A program made the position numbers and the translations under genes. 64,000 nt of DNA, from NCBI GenBank assembly GCA_019359615.1, contig JAHHHA010000014.1, positions 62,001-126,000 on the forward strand, given 5' to 3'. Numbering within the stretch: position 1 is the stretch's first letter; every line of letters begins with the position of its first letter. Shown piece after piece: positions 7,835 to 17,262 of this stretch. The notes under the pieces are model-generated. The model was not told the DNA's origin, ran no database searches, and was given only the letters and a program-made list of their open reading frames with translations. The DNA comes from Cyanosarcina radialis HA8281-LM2. GTDB taxonomy: Bacteria; Cyanobacteriota; Cyanobacteriia; Cyanobacteriales; CCAP-1448.

Positions 7835-8665
7835 ATGAAGCTCTTAAACGTTGGTTGTGGTTCAACATTTCATCCTTTATGGAGCAATATCGATCGGGTT
7901 TCTTATTCTTCAGAAGTTAAAGCTTACGATCTCCTCAAGGGATTACCTTATGAAGATAGCTACTTTGATGCGTGTTATAGTTCTCACCTCCTAGAGCATC
8001 TTACTCAAACTGAGGCTCAGAAACTATTATCTGAATGCTGGCGCACTCTCAAACCGCAGGGAGTTATCAGAATTGTAGTTCCGGATCTAGAATCAGTAGC
8101 AAGAAATTATCTCAATGCTTTAGAGCAAGTAGAAGGTGGTTCGATCGAATACGAGCCTAATTATAATTGGATGATGCTGGAACTTTACGACCAAGCAGTT
8201 CGTAGATTTAGTGGCGGTGAAATGGCGCTTTATTTAAGTAATCCCGATATTAAAAATAAAGATTTTGTCAGGGCGCGTCTTGGCGCTGAAGCTGAGAAAT
8301 ATTTTCAATCTCAAACTTCTTATAATAAAAAGCCTAATTGGCAAAATATAAATCTTAAAAATCTTTCGTACATATTTTATAAATTAAGAGTTTTGATTGC
8401 CAAAAATGTAGTAAGAATATTAGCTGGCGATCGGATAGGATCTTTTTTTACAGAAGGATTGTTTTGGAATTCTGGTGAGGTACATCGTTGGATGTACGAT
8501 CGTTTTTCCCTCCGGAAAATGCTTGAAGCGGCTGGCTTTGTTGGCATCCGCAGTCGTGCTGCTAATGAGAGTCAGATTCCAGATTTTAATACCTACGAAC
8601 TCGATATCATAGAAGGTAAAGTTCGGAAGCCAGAGTCTTTATTTATGGAAGGAACTAAGTTATGA
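7835..8665 (+). CDS. SAM-dependent methyltransferase, glycan-locus type
   Basis: Class I methyltransferase. Motif I is LLNVGCGSTFHPLWSNID (3-20), which also binds the SAM ribose through the final Asp; GLPYEDSYFDACYSSHLLEHL (35-55) is the post-I region common in methyltransferases encoded near glycosyltransferases. The C-terminal half (about 110-230) is a variable insertion before EVHRWMYDRFSLRKMLEAAGF, the typical last part. Length 276 residues, cytoplasmic. It is the first gene of the glycan cluster and is separated from the rest by a small reverse-strand gene. The acceptor is unknown, probably a sugar hydroxyl. Confidence 0.8.
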   Translation: MKLLNVGCGSTFHPLWSNIDRVSYSSEVKAYDLLKGLPYEDSYFDACYSSHLLEHLTQTEAQKLLSECWRTLKPQGVIRIVVPDLESVARNYLNALEQVEGGSIEYEPNYNWMMLELYDQAVRRFSGGEMALYLSNPDIKNKDFVRARLGAEAEKYFQSQTSYNKKPNWQNINLKNLSYIFYKLRVLIAKNVVRILAGDRIGSFFTEGLFWNSGEVHRWMYDRFSLRKMLEAAGFVGIRSRAANESQIPDFNTYELDIIEGKVRKPESLFMEGTKL

Positions 8666-8751
8666 AAACATTCCTTTTTCCAGATCGGCTCTGTTATAGA
8701 TTTCTGCAGACGATCGAAAAATCTACGGAGTTTTCATAATTCAGATAACTT

Positions 8752-9084
8752 TTACCGATTTTCACCTAGCTGTCGAATCAAAAATCGAACTTCTTCCAAC
8801 AGCACAGTAAAACGTTGGTCGTTTTCTAGCTTATATTGGCGGAATTCCTCGTCCCGTCGTCGCGCTTCCTCGTCCCGTCGTCGCGCTTCTTCGTCCCGTC
8901 GTCGCGCTTCTTCGTCCCGTCGTCGCGCTTCTTCGTCCCTTCGCCGAGAGTCCTCAGCATACTGTCTGCCTTGTTCCAAAAGGCCGCTAACCGCGCCAAC
9001 CAGTAAATCGAGATTGTAATTAGTTTGCTCGACGCTTTCTGCTAGTTCGTCGAGCATTTCATCGTTCCAGCGTTCGGTTGTCAT
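8752..9084 (-). CDS. Coiled-coil protein with RRRDEEA repeats
   Basis: Small highly charged protein of 110 residues. Residues about 47-80 are four to five copies of the 7-residue unit RRRDEEA, encoded by 21-nt direct repeats at 8851-8938, so the region is a continuous coiled coil. The N-terminal part (WNDEMLDELAESVEQTNYNLDLLVGAV) and the C-terminal FTVLLEEVRFLIRQLGENR are found in a family of small cyanobacterial proteins of unknown function, as I recall. It is the only minus-strand gene inside the glycan cluster. Repeat number is likely to vary between strains. Confidence 0.7.
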   Translation of the reverse strand: MTTERWNDEMLDELAESVEQTNYNLDLLVGAVSGLLEQGRQYAEDSRRRDEEARRRDEEARRRDEEARRRDEEARRRDEEFRQYKLENDQRFTVLLEEVRFLIRQLGENR

Positions 9085-9203
9085 CGATATTTCTTGCTTA
9101 GCTCCAAATCTAATTTAACCTAAATCGAGTTTAAAGGCGATAGAATTAAAACTTTATTGATGAATTTAAAGCTTCAGGGGGGAGCGATTTAAAATCGAAA
9201 AGT

Positions 9204-10319
9204 ATGATTAACAGCGATCGCGAAATTATTCAAATTGTCCCTCAACTACCACCAAATATTGGTGGAGTAGCAGACTATGCTCTAAATCTGGCTGATCGGT
9301 TGCGTAAAGATTGGGGTATAGAAACGCGCTTTATAGTTGGCGATCCTAGTTGGCAAGCTCCAGTAGGTACGGTAGATTTTAACTCTCAACCGATCGACAA
9401 TCGTTCGGCAAAATCTTTGCTATCTTTGTTGCCAAGCGATCGCCGCCAGCCCGTTTTATTGCACTATTCGGGTTACGGTTACGCCAAAAGAGGTGCTCCG
9501 TTTTGGTTGGTAGAAAGTCTAAATCGGTGGAAGCAAAAAGCAACTAGCGATCGCTTGGTGACGATGTTTCATGAAGTTTATGCTTTCAGAGGACGACCAT
9601 GGACTAGTTCGTTTTGGTTATCCGATTGTCAGAAAAACTTAGCTGCTCGTTTGGCAAGATTGAGCGATCGCTGTTTGACTAGCGGTCAATACTTCGCTCA
9701 AACTATTAATAGTTTAAGTCCAGAAAAACATTCTTCAGTTCCTATACTGCCAGTTTTTTCTAACATTACAGAACCAGATAACGCGCCACCATCGATCGAA
9801 CGCGCTAGAAAACTATCGATATTCGGTCATCCCCATGGCAGGTTGCAAGTTTATCAACAACAAATAAAAGCTATAGAACGGTTATGCCACAGTTTAGAAA
9901 TCGAGGAAATCTACGATATCGGGATCCCGATCGACTCGATGCCATCCCAAATTAATGGTATTCCTATAGTAGAAGTTGGAGCCGCTCGACCCGATAAAGT
10001 TAGCGAAATATTGCTCGATTCGATTGCGGGTTTTTTAGGATATCACCTCCCCCAGTATTTAGCTAAATCAACTATATTTGCTGCTTATGCAGCCCACAGA
10101 CTGATCCCAGTTCTGACCTCTGGTGCAGCTTTTCCCATAGATGGTTTAGAAGCGGGCAAACATTACTGGGTGGCCAATGGAGAATTAGGAAATTTGTCCT
10201 TGGACAAAGGACAGGCGATCGCCGATCGTGCTTATAATTGGTATCAAACTCATACTCTATCAGCGCAATCCCAGATTTTTGCTGCCCAACTTGCCCCTAC
10301 AGAGTTCGAGGAGCGTTGA
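9204..10319 (+). CDS. Glycosyltransferase-like protein (GT-B)
   Basis: The N-terminus QIVPQLPPNIGGVADYALNL (10-29) is the acceptor-side start of GT4-like GT-B glycosyltransferases. Further motifs include VLLHYSGYGYAKRGAPFWL and the segment ATIFAAYAAHRLIPVLTSG where the donor-binding helix should be. The usual E-x7-E donor motif is not evident, so the C-terminal domain is divergent or inactive. Length 371 residues, no membrane segments. The start ATG 9204 lies after a purine-rich GGGGGGAGCG about 15-24 bases upstream. It begins the uninterrupted glycan operon; the next gene starts 15 bp later. Confidence 0.7.
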   Translation: MINSDREIIQIVPQLPPNIGGVADYALNLADRLRKDWGIETRFIVGDPSWQAPVGTVDFNSQPIDNRSAKSLLSLLPSDRRQPVLLHYSGYGYAKRGAPFWLVESLNRWKQKATSDRLVTMFHEVYAFRGRPWTSSFWLSDCQKNLAARLARLSDRCLTSGQYFAQTINSLSPEKHSSVPILPVFSNITEPDNAPPSIERARKLSIFGHPHGRLQVYQQQIKAIERLCHSLEIEEIYDIGIPIDSMPSQINGIPIVEVGAARPDKVSEILLDSIAGFLGYHLPQYLAKSTIFAAYAAHRLIPVLTSGAAFPIDGLEAGKHYWVANGELGNLSLDKGQAIADRAYNWYQTHTLSAQSQIFAAQLAPTEFEER

Positions 10320-10334
10320 GGCCAACAGCATCAT

Positions 10335-11066
10335 ATGAAGATTAAAAATATACTCCAAAGCACTCTGCCCCAACCTTTATTAGAACAATTCTACGAGCTT
10401 AAATATTTGGGACTGCCGATGCCATTTAGGGCAGTACGTCCTCACACCATGCTCTCGAATGTCAATCTGTTTTTTTTGCAAGAACTGGCAACGCGAGTAG
10501 AAAACGCTGGAGTACCTGGAGACTTTGTGGAGTGCGGGGTATATCGCGGTGGCAGCGCCGGAGTTCTAGCTTACGAGGCCATGCGTTCTAAGTGGCAGCG
10601 GCGCTTGTGGCTGTACGACTCGTTTGCGGGAATGCCAGCAGCCAGCGATCTCGATGATGCTTATTCTAAGAGCATTGAAGGGCAATTTGTCGGCAGCGAA
10701 GCCCAAACTCGCAGGATCTTGCAGCGGTTGAAAATACCTAACGATCGATTCCAGATCCTGGTCGGTTTAATTGAAGATACCCTACCTCAAAGCCAAAAAT
10801 TCCCAATCGCTCTGCTCCATATCGACTGCGATTTTTACAATCCAGTCAAGATGGTATTAGAAACCTTCTACGATCGCGTCAGTCCTGGGGGTTATGTGGT
10901 GTTAAACGACTACGGTAGCTTTCAGGGTTGTAGGGCCGCTACCGACGAATTTATCGAAGTTCGAGGACTCGATCGTCAAATTAACTTAATTCAAATCGAT
11001 CGAGACGCTTATTTTTTTCAAACACCAGTGGCGGAAACCGATCGCGCGGGAGAGAACGGCAATTGA
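10335..11066 (+). CDS. TylF/MycF-type O-methyltransferase
   Basis: Macrocin-O-methyltransferase (TylF) family, which methylates sugar hydroxyls in a metal-dependent manner. Seen: SAM-binding DFVECGVYRGGS (63-74), LYDSFAGMP (93-101), the metal-site region LHIDCDFYNP (161-170) with Asp164 and Asp166, and SPGGYVVLNDYGSFQGCR (183-200) with Asn191-Asp192. Length 243 is normal. The following gene starts 4 bp before its stop, showing translational coupling. It most likely methylates a deoxy- or hexose residue of the polymer. Confidence 0.85.
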   Translation: MKIKNILQSTLPQPLLEQFYELKYLGLPMPFRAVRPHTMLSNVNLFFLQELATRVENAGVPGDFVECGVYRGGSAGVLAYEAMRSKWQRRLWLYDSFAGMPAASDLDDAYSKSIEGQFVGSEAQTRRILQRLKIPNDRFQILVGLIEDTLPQSQKFPIALLHIDCDFYNPVKMVLETFYDRVSPGGYVVLNDYGSFQGCRAATDEFIEVRGLDRQINLIQIDRDAYFFQTPVAETDRAGENGN

Positions 11067-11758
11067 GTAGAGAGCAAACTCTAGAAACCCAACGCCAACT
11101 GGCCTCGCTAGCTAGCTGCGGGATCAGCAACGAACCGATCTACCAAGTATTCGATCGAGTAATAAAACAGTACGATCTGACGGGCGATCTGCTAGATTTT
11201 GGGGCCGGAACCGGAAATCTCGCCCAACGCCTTCAATCTGCCAGACGCTTCCGCTCGATTACCGCGATCGATCTCATGCCCCGTCCCCCCGAAATCGATC
11301 CGGCGATCTCTTGGCTGACGGCCGATCTAAATCATCCTCTCGACCTGCCAGCGGCAACTTTTGATGTTATCGTCTCAGCAGAAGTAATCGAACACTTAGA
11401 AAATCCTAGAGCGGTGGCTAGGGAGTGGTGCCGCTTGCTGCGTCCGGAAGGGACGCTGGTATTTAGTACCCCGAACAATGAAAGCTGGCGGGCGTTGTTA
11501 GCTTTGTTGCTTCAAGGTCATTTTGTCTTTTTTGGCGATAGCTGCTATCCGGCACACATTACGGCGCTGCTGAGCAAAGACATCGAGCGCATTCTGCCAG
11601 AAGCTGGTTTCTCGATCCCCACATTTGTTTTTAGCGATGTCGGCGGTATCCCTAAATTACCTCGATTTCAGTGGCAAACAATTTCGGCAGGATTGCTCAA
11701 GGGTCGGCGTTACAGCGATAATTTAATCGCTATTGCTCGTAAAATCAAATCGCCATGA
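11063..11758 (+). CDS. Class I SAM-dependent methyltransferase
   Basis: Methyltransf_11/23-like enzyme. Motif I LLDFGAGTGNLAQRL (43-57), the acidic strand ITAIDLMPRPP, and the ASP-VIVSAEVIEHLENP region (about 106-117) typical of the UbiE/glycan group; VFSTPNNESWRALLALL follows. It starts at TTG 11063, overlapping the previous stop by 4 bp, and ends with a 4-bp overlap with the next gene. No early in-frame ATG exists. Length 231 residues. Acceptor unknown. Confidence 0.82.
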   Translation: MSREQTLETQRQLASLASCGISNEPIYQVFDRVIKQYDLTGDLLDFGAGTGNLAQRLQSARRFRSITAIDLMPRPPEIDPAISWLTADLNHPLDLPAATFDVIVSAEVIEHLENPRAVAREWCRLLRPEGTLVFSTPNNESWRALLALLLQGHFVFFGDSCYPAHITALLSKDIERILPEAGFSIPTFVFSDVGGIPKLPRFQWQTISAGLLKGRRYSDNLIAIARKIKSP

Positions 11759-12681
11759 AATTAATCGATAATTTAAAGCGTCCAGAATATATTTTGCGGC
11801 CGACTCAAATATATCGACGGATTCGGCGTTATTTTTACCGAGATAACCGCGAATTTGAATCGGTATTACTTCCCTGGAAGCTGAACATTCAAATTCGTCC
11901 TGACGAGGCCATGGGCAAAGCGATCTGGCTGACCGGGATTTGCGATCTAGCAGTTACAGAGGTACTATGGCGCTGTATAGAGCCGGGTGAAATCGCGATC
12001 GACATCGGTGCCAATATCGGTTACATGACCGCTCTGATGGCCGCACGAGTCGGAAAAACGGGTAAAGTTTATTGTTTTGAGCCGCATCCAGAAATTTATC
12101 GAGAATTAACCACCAATATCAAAATGTGGCAAGAGAGTATGGGCTGGGATGGCATTAAACCGCAAAATATCGCCCTGTCAAACCAATCCGGCGAAGGAGT
12201 TCTGAATCTGCCTCAAGGTTTTAGCCAAAATCGAGGATTGGCTACCCTAGTTTCATCTCCCCCATTAGCTAGCAGTCAAACTCAAATCGATAGTTCGAGC
12301 AATTACGTAGTCGGTTTATCGACGCTCGATCGAACTTTAGGAGATCTCGATCGAACTATCGGAGCGATCAAAATTGACGTGGAAGGTCACGAATTAGAAG
12401 TTTTGCAAGGTGCAGAAGGTCTAATCGGCCAGTCAGGAATTCGCGACATAGTTTTTGAAGAACATCGCGGCTATCCCAGCCCCGTCAGCCAATTTTTGGA
12501 AGAACGCGGATATACTGTATTCAAAATCTGCAAAAGCTTTTGGCAACCGCTACTGGAACCACCCATGGGAAATCGCCCCAATTGTTTGCCATACTGGGAA
12601 GCGCCTAGCTACTTAGCAACGAAAGAGCCATCCCGCGCCCTGAAACTGATGCAAAAGAGAGGATGGAGTTCGCTGAAGTAA
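11755..12681 (+). CDS. FkbM family methyltransferase
   Basis: FkbM-type O-methyltransferase. Residues 79-95 (EIAIDIGANIGYMTALM) form the SAM-binding loop; VYCFEPHPEIYRELTTNI gives the acidic residue; the diagnostic IKIDVEGHELEVLQGAEGLI lies near 204-224. Length 308 residues, with an N-terminal segment of about 50 residues rich in Arg and Tyr. Start overlaps the previous stop by 4 bp. A second FkbM protein is encoded at 16320, so at least two distinct methylations on the glycan are expected. Confidence 0.85.
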   Translation: MKLIDNLKRPEYILRPTQIYRRIRRYFYRDNREFESVLLPWKLNIQIRPDEAMGKAIWLTGICDLAVTEVLWRCIEPGEIAIDIGANIGYMTALMAARVGKTGKVYCFEPHPEIYRELTTNIKMWQESMGWDGIKPQNIALSNQSGEGVLNLPQGFSQNRGLATLVSSPPLASSQTQIDSSSNYVVGLSTLDRTLGDLDRTIGAIKIDVEGHELEVLQGAEGLIGQSGIRDIVFEEHRGYPSPVSQFLEERGYTVFKICKSFWQPLLEPPMGNRPNCLPYWEAPSYLATKEPSRALKLMQKRGWSSLK

Positions 12682-12690
12682 AAATTGCTG

Positions 12691-13698
12691 ATGAAAATCC
12701 TCATATATTCCCCTTTGTTTTATCCCAGTATCGGTGGATTGCAAAACGTTGTCTCTGTCCTCGCTAGCGAGTTCGTCCGTCAAGGACACGAAGTTAAAGT
12801 AGTTTGTCAAGTTCCAGATCCAGAAGCAAAAGTTTTTCCCTTTGAGGTTCTCAGACAAATCGGCCCCCAACAGCTATTAAAATTGACAATTTGGTGCGAT
12901 GTTTATTTTCAGGTACATTGGAGTTTGAAAGGGATCTGGCCGTTGCTGTTAGTTCGCAGGCCCTTAGTGCTGAGCCATCAAGGTTTTTATCGACGAGCGG
13001 ATGACAGTTGGATCTGGCAGGATCGGTTGAAACATTTCGCCACTCGTTTTGCTACCAATATTTCAGCCAGCCAAGCAGTTGCAGATAGTTTGCCCACTCG
13101 ATCGACAGTAATTCCTAATCCTTATCAAGACGATATTTTTGGAGAAATACCAGATATCGATCGCGATCGCGATCTGATATTTCTCGGACGTTTAGTTCCC
13201 GAAAAAGGGGCAGATTTATTACTAGAAGCCTTAGCCAATCTCAAACGATTGGGACTAACTCCTAGATTGACTGTAGTTGGCAGCGGTACGGAAGAATCGA
13301 ACTTGCGCCAGCAAGCGAAAAATTTAAATATTGTCGATCGAGTAGATTTTGTGGGAGTAAAAAGAGAGCGGGAATTAGTAGAGTTACTCAACGCCCATAA
13401 AATCTTAGTCATACCATCTCGCTGGCAAGAACCTTTTGGTATTGTAGCCCTAGAAGGAATTGCTTGCGGTTGCCTAGCGATCGGCTCGGAAGAAGGAGGA
13501 TTGAAAGACGCAATCGGCCCTTGTGGCGTAACTTTCCCGAATGAAAACGTGGAAGCTTTAACCCAAGCAATCTTCGATTTTTTAACCGCTGCTGAGAAAA
13601 TACATTTTTTTACAGCTTCAGCCCCAGAACACTTATCTCGCCATACGAGAGCGGCAGTGGCAAAGGCATACTTACAAGTTATTGAGAGGGTCGTTTAG
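12691..13698 (+). CDS. Glycosyltransferase family 4
   Basis: Retaining GT-B glycosyltransferase. The N-terminal MKILIYSPLFYPSIGGLQNVV is the acceptor-domain glycine loop; LIFLGRLVPEKGADLLLEAL starts the donor domain; RWQEPFGIVALEGIACG contains the E-x7-E nucleotide-sugar motif. Length 335 from ATG 12691. An upstream in-frame TTG at 12685 is less likely because the chosen Met begins the conserved strand. The stop overlaps the next start by one base. Confidence 0.9.
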   Translation: MKILIYSPLFYPSIGGLQNVVSVLASEFVRQGHEVKVVCQVPDPEAKVFPFEVLRQIGPQQLLKLTIWCDVYFQVHWSLKGIWPLLLVRRPLVLSHQGFYRRADDSWIWQDRLKHFATRFATNISASQAVADSLPTRSTVIPNPYQDDIFGEIPDIDRDRDLIFLGRLVPEKGADLLLEALANLKRLGLTPRLTVVGSGTEESNLRQQAKNLNIVDRVDFVGVKRERELVELLNAHKILVIPSRWQEPFGIVALEGIACGCLAIGSEEGGLKDAIGPCGVTFPNENVEALTQAIFDFLTAAEKIHFFTASAPEHLSRHTRAAVAKAYLQVIERVV

Positions 13699-15116
13699 TG
13701 AGCCTAATATTAGCAGCAATTTTTATTTCCTTGATTTTCTTTATTTCTTGTCTCAATTGGCAGCGTACTGTTAAAGCGGCGCTAGTTTTGGTGGTGATTG
13801 AAGGAGCGCTACGAAAATGGGTTTTCCCCGACGCTAGCGAAATGATTTATTTTCTCAAAGATATCGTTATTCTAGGGGCTTATGTAAATTATTTTGGATT
13901 CTCAAAAATTCAAAGCAAATGGATGCTCAATAAATCTACTGTCAATATTCTGATTTTTATTGTTGCTGGTTGGGGATTATTTCAAATATTTAATCCGAGT
14001 TTAGGCTCTCCCTTGGTAGGATTCTTTGGCTGGAAAGCTTATTTATATTATGCGCCATTAATGTGGATGGTCCCAGATTTATTTCGATCGGAGTCAGAAT
14101 TAAAAGATTTTTTGAATAAATATTTATTATTACTTATTCCAGTCGGAATTTTAGCAGTTGCTCAGTTTTTTAGTCCGGCTTCAAGCCCGCTTAACGTTTA
14201 TGTTAGAACCGCCAGACAAGGTATATCTACCTTTGGAATAGCGGGGATGAACGTGCGAGTTACTGGAACTTTTTCTTATCTGAGCGGTTATGCCGTATAC
14301 TTGTCAGTTTGCTTTGGATTGTTGATGCCTTTACTATTAATCAAGCAACCATTGCGGTGGCGAATACTCGTTCTTATAGAAGCATTTTTATTAATAGTTA
14401 CTTCTTTGATGACAGGCGCTCGCAGTCTGGTATTTTTAGAAGTATTGTTCTTGTTAGGTTATCTGATAATTCAAGCATTGAGTCGCCCCTCAGATTTGTG
14501 GCAGTGGAGCAAAAAAATGTTACTACCAAGTCTGGCAATTGCGATCGCTGCTGGCATTTGGTTCGCTCCGGCGATCGAATCATTTTGGAAGCGTGCTACT
14601 CTCAACGAAGATGTTCCTCAACGGATTGCTAACAGCTTTACCCAGCCTTTTGAATTTTTTAAATACAAACAAATTGATGGCTATGGTATAGGCGCAGCCC
14701 ATCAAGCAACCCCCGCTCTTCGTCAAGCCTTAAGCCTACCACCAGGCGAAATAATTCCGGTCTATAACGAATTAGAGACGAGCAAAATTGCTCTAGAGTT
14801 AGGCCCTATTGGTTTTAGTCTTTGGTATGCTCTGAGAATTAGTATTCTCGTGACACTGGGGCTGTTATTTTTGAAATTGAAAAGTCGTTTTCTGCGTCAG
14901 CTAGCACTTTGTGCTTTACTAGTTCAAGCTATTTCAATTAACGGCCAGTTAGTTTTTAACCACATTTACGCTGTTTACTACTGGTTTATCAGCGGCTTTA
15001 TCTTTCTATTGCCTCAACTGGAGAAGATCGAAAATTGGCAGCAAAAACAAAAACTATTATTCTATCAAAATGTCCCACCCCCGGATATCGCTGGTTCACC
15101 CTACAGGCAACCCTAA
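13698..15116 (+). CDS. Multi-spanning membrane protein, O-antigen polymerase/ligase-like
   Basis: Integral membrane protein of 472 residues with about 10 hydrophobic helices (for example LILAAIFISLIFFISCL at the N-terminus and ILVLIEAFLLIVTSLMTGARSLV in the middle). A large periplasmic-type loop between late helices contains KYKQIDGYGIGAAHQATPALR and IPVYNELETSKIALELGPIGF; the G-x-G-x-x-H and N-E-x-x-x pattern in such a loop is typical of Wzy polymerases and WaaL-like ligases. I infer polymerisation or transfer of the repeat unit across the membrane. It starts with GTG overlapping the upstream stop by one base. Confidence 0.65.
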   Translation: MSLILAAIFISLIFFISCLNWQRTVKAALVLVVIEGALRKWVFPDASEMIYFLKDIVILGAYVNYFGFSKIQSKWMLNKSTVNILIFIVAGWGLFQIFNPSLGSPLVGFFGWKAYLYYAPLMWMVPDLFRSESELKDFLNKYLLLLIPVGILAVAQFFSPASSPLNVYVRTARQGISTFGIAGMNVRVTGTFSYLSGYAVYLSVCFGLLMPLLLIKQPLRWRILVLIEAFLLIVTSLMTGARSLVFLEVLFLLGYLIIQALSRPSDLWQWSKKMLLPSLAIAIAAGIWFAPAIESFWKRATLNEDVPQRIANSFTQPFEFFKYKQIDGYGIGAAHQATPALRQALSLPPGEIIPVYNELETSKIALELGPIGFSLWYALRISILVTLGLLFLKLKSRFLRQLALCALLVQAISINGQLVFNHIYAVYYWFISGFIFLLPQLEKIENWQQKQKLLFYQNVPPPDIAGSPYRQP

Positions 15117-16329
15117 TTCGCGAGAAACAGCATTGGCTTTGTCAGAAGAGAATTTGTTGTACGAAATCGTTACAACTATTGCTTACGATCCTCAGAGCTA
15201 CATATCTAAATACTTAAAGATCCTACCCGATCGAATTTGTAGGGCGATCGAAGACGAGTTAGGACGACGGCTGTGGGTCGCACCTGAAGGGGTAAAAATG
15301 CGATCGCATCCTTGGGAAGAAATCGGACGCATCGCCCTCAAGCGCATTGGCTGGGAACGCGGTTTGGGAATCGAGTCAGGAGGGTTAATCGATCCGATAT
15401 ATCGGATATATAGTTCTTTAGATCGTCACGTTGCCCGACATCACCTGCAAGGAATCGATGCGGTGTACGCTTATGAAGATGCTGCTGCTGCTACTTTTGA
15501 GGCGGCGAAGGAACGGGGTATCCTGTGCTTGTATGACTTGCCTATTCTCTTCCATCGCATGAGCCGCGAGATTCAAGCTTTAGAAGCCGAACTGTTTCCA
15601 GATTTGGCCCCGGTGATGGCAGCGGTTAACGAACCTGAATGGAAAATCGAACGTAAAGAGCGGGAAGTTCGACTAGCCGATCGAATCTTTGTGGCATCAT
15701 CTATTACCAAGAAGTCTTTACTCGATGCTGGCATCGAGGCAGAAAAGATCGGCGTGGTTCCCTACGGTGCGCCCGTTGAATACTTTCACCCCCAACCCAA
15801 GCCAGACAGAATTTTTCGAGCGCTGTCGGTCGGTCGCATCGGCCCGCGTAAAGGCACTCACTACTTACTGCAAGCTTGGCAAGAGTTGCAATTAACTAAT
15901 GCCGAGTTATTACTAATAGGCACTAACGTTTTTCCATCGGGTTGGTTAGAGAAATACAGCGATGTCTGCCGCTATGTCTCCTGCGTGCCTCATGCCGCTT
16001 TAAATACTTACTACAGTTCTGCCAGTGTCTTTGTTTTTCCCTCTTTGGTCGAAGGATTTGGCTTAGTGCTGTTAGAGGCCATGGCATCTGGTATACCCAT
16101 TATTACTACCTGCAATACAGCCGGGCCTGATATCATCACAGATGGAGTCGAAGGTTTTATTATCCCCATTCGAGATGTAGAATCGCTGAAAGAAAAACTA
16201 GAGTGGTGCTACCGCCATCCCCAAGAGCTAGCAGAAATGGGCCGATTTGCTCGTCAAACAGCCGAAAAATTAACCTGGAATCGATATCGAAAAAAATTAT
16301 TAAATGAGGTTCGGCAGTTATGGAGGTAA
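15070..16329 (+). CDS. Glycosyltransferase family 4
   Basis: GT-B enzyme of 419 residues. It opens MSHPRISLVHPTGNPNSRETA; the donor domain begins at RALSVGRIGPRKGTHYLLQA, and PSLVEGFGLVLLEAMASG holds the E-x7-E motif. ATG 15070 lies 47 bp inside the preceding membrane-protein gene in another frame; the protein's strand-1 IS-LVHPTG needs this start. A 10-bp overlap couples it to the next gene. Donor and acceptor unknown. Confidence 0.88.
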   Translation: MSHPRISLVHPTGNPNSRETALALSEENLLYEIVTTIAYDPQSYISKYLKILPDRICRAIEDELGRRLWVAPEGVKMRSHPWEEIGRIALKRIGWERGLGIESGGLIDPIYRIYSSLDRHVARHHLQGIDAVYAYEDAAAATFEAAKERGILCLYDLPILFHRMSREIQALEAELFPDLAPVMAAVNEPEWKIERKEREVRLADRIFVASSITKKSLLDAGIEAEKIGVVPYGAPVEYFHPQPKPDRIFRALSVGRIGPRKGTHYLLQAWQELQLTNAELLLIGTNVFPSGWLEKYSDVCRYVSCVPHAALNTYYSSASVFVFPSLVEGFGLVLLEAMASGIPIITTCNTAGPDIITDGVEGFIIPIRDVESLKEKLEWCYRHPQELAEMGRFARQTAEKLTWNRYRKKLLNEVRQLWR

Positions 16330-17198
16330 AATCTGAAGTCTCTTCAGGGGCAAATTCTCAAACAATCCCCCAGGGAATTTCTTATGGGGAAAAGCTGAAA
16401 AGATTGCTGCAAAACATCAAATTATCGTGGCAAATCGCCGATGATTTCACATCTGGTTTGCGACTGGCTGCTGATTTTATTCTCTATCATCTACTGAAAT
16501 TCCTGCCAGTTAGTTCTTGCGATCGCGAACGTACCGTGCGCTGTGCTAATGGTATTACCCTCACTTATCGATTGAATCGAGGAGATCTGCAATCTATCCG
16601 GGAAGTATTTCTGCAAGAGTCCTATCGTTTGCCTTTTTCTTTTCAACCTAGATCGCTGGTAGATTTAGGAGCAAATATCGGCATTACTAGCGTTTGGTTT
16701 TCTCGGCATTATCCCATTCAAAAACTGATCGCTATCGAACCAAATCCTGCCAATGCTGAGATTTTACGTCGTAATTTACTTAACAATAAAATTAATGCTA
16801 GCGTCATCGAAGCGGCGATCGGTTCGACCGATCGCAGTATAATTTTTCATCTGTCAGGTGACTCAAATCAAGGCACGATATTAGCGACTGAAGAGCAGAA
16901 TAATCGAGCGGGCGAAATGGAAGTGAAAATGATATCGATGTCTACCGTCCTGGCGGATTTAGAGAGCAACGAAGAAATAGATTTAGTGAAAATGGATATT
17001 GAAGGCGGCGAAGAGGAACTTCTATCAGCGAATCTATCTTGGTTGAGGCGCGTAAAAGCGATAATTGCAGAACTTCACCCACCTTTAATAGATTACCAAA
17101 AAACGATTAAGATTATAGAAGAAAAAGGGTTTCGTTATATTCCAGCTAATACAGTGCATCCAAATAACATGGATGCTTTTTTGCGCGATTCTAGATAA
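16320..17198 (+). CDS. FkbM family methyltransferase
   Basis: Second FkbM-type methyltransferase of the cluster. SAM-binding SLVDLGANIGITSVWFS (about 109-125), KLIAIEPNPANAEILRRNL, and the diagnostic LVKMDIEGGEEELL (about 220-233). The N-terminal 100 residues (with VRCANGITLTYRLNRGDLQSIREVF) match the cap region usual in this subgroup. Length 292. It starts 10 bp before the end of the glycosyltransferase gene. It is followed by a 64-bp gap. Confidence 0.85.
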   Translation: MEVKSEVSSGANSQTIPQGISYGEKLKRLLQNIKLSWQIADDFTSGLRLAADFILYHLLKFLPVSSCDRERTVRCANGITLTYRLNRGDLQSIREVFLQESYRLPFSFQPRSLVDLGANIGITSVWFSRHYPIQKLIAIEPNPANAEILRRNLLNNKINASVIEAAIGSTDRSIIFHLSGDSNQGTILATEEQNNRAGEMEVKMISMSTVLADLESNEEIDLVKMDIEGGEEELLSANLSWLRRVKAIIAELHPPLIDYQKTIKIIEEKGFRYIPANTVHPNNMDAFLRDSR

Positions 17199-17262
17199 AC
17201 TTAGAGCGACTTTATTTATATAGTAACGAGCGTTTTAACAGACTACTTACAAGAGCAAAACT

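Noticed and set aside
8851-8938. Regular 21-nt repeats resembling a CRISPR array
   Set aside because: The repeats are contiguous, without spacers, and encode RRRDEEA in an open gene.
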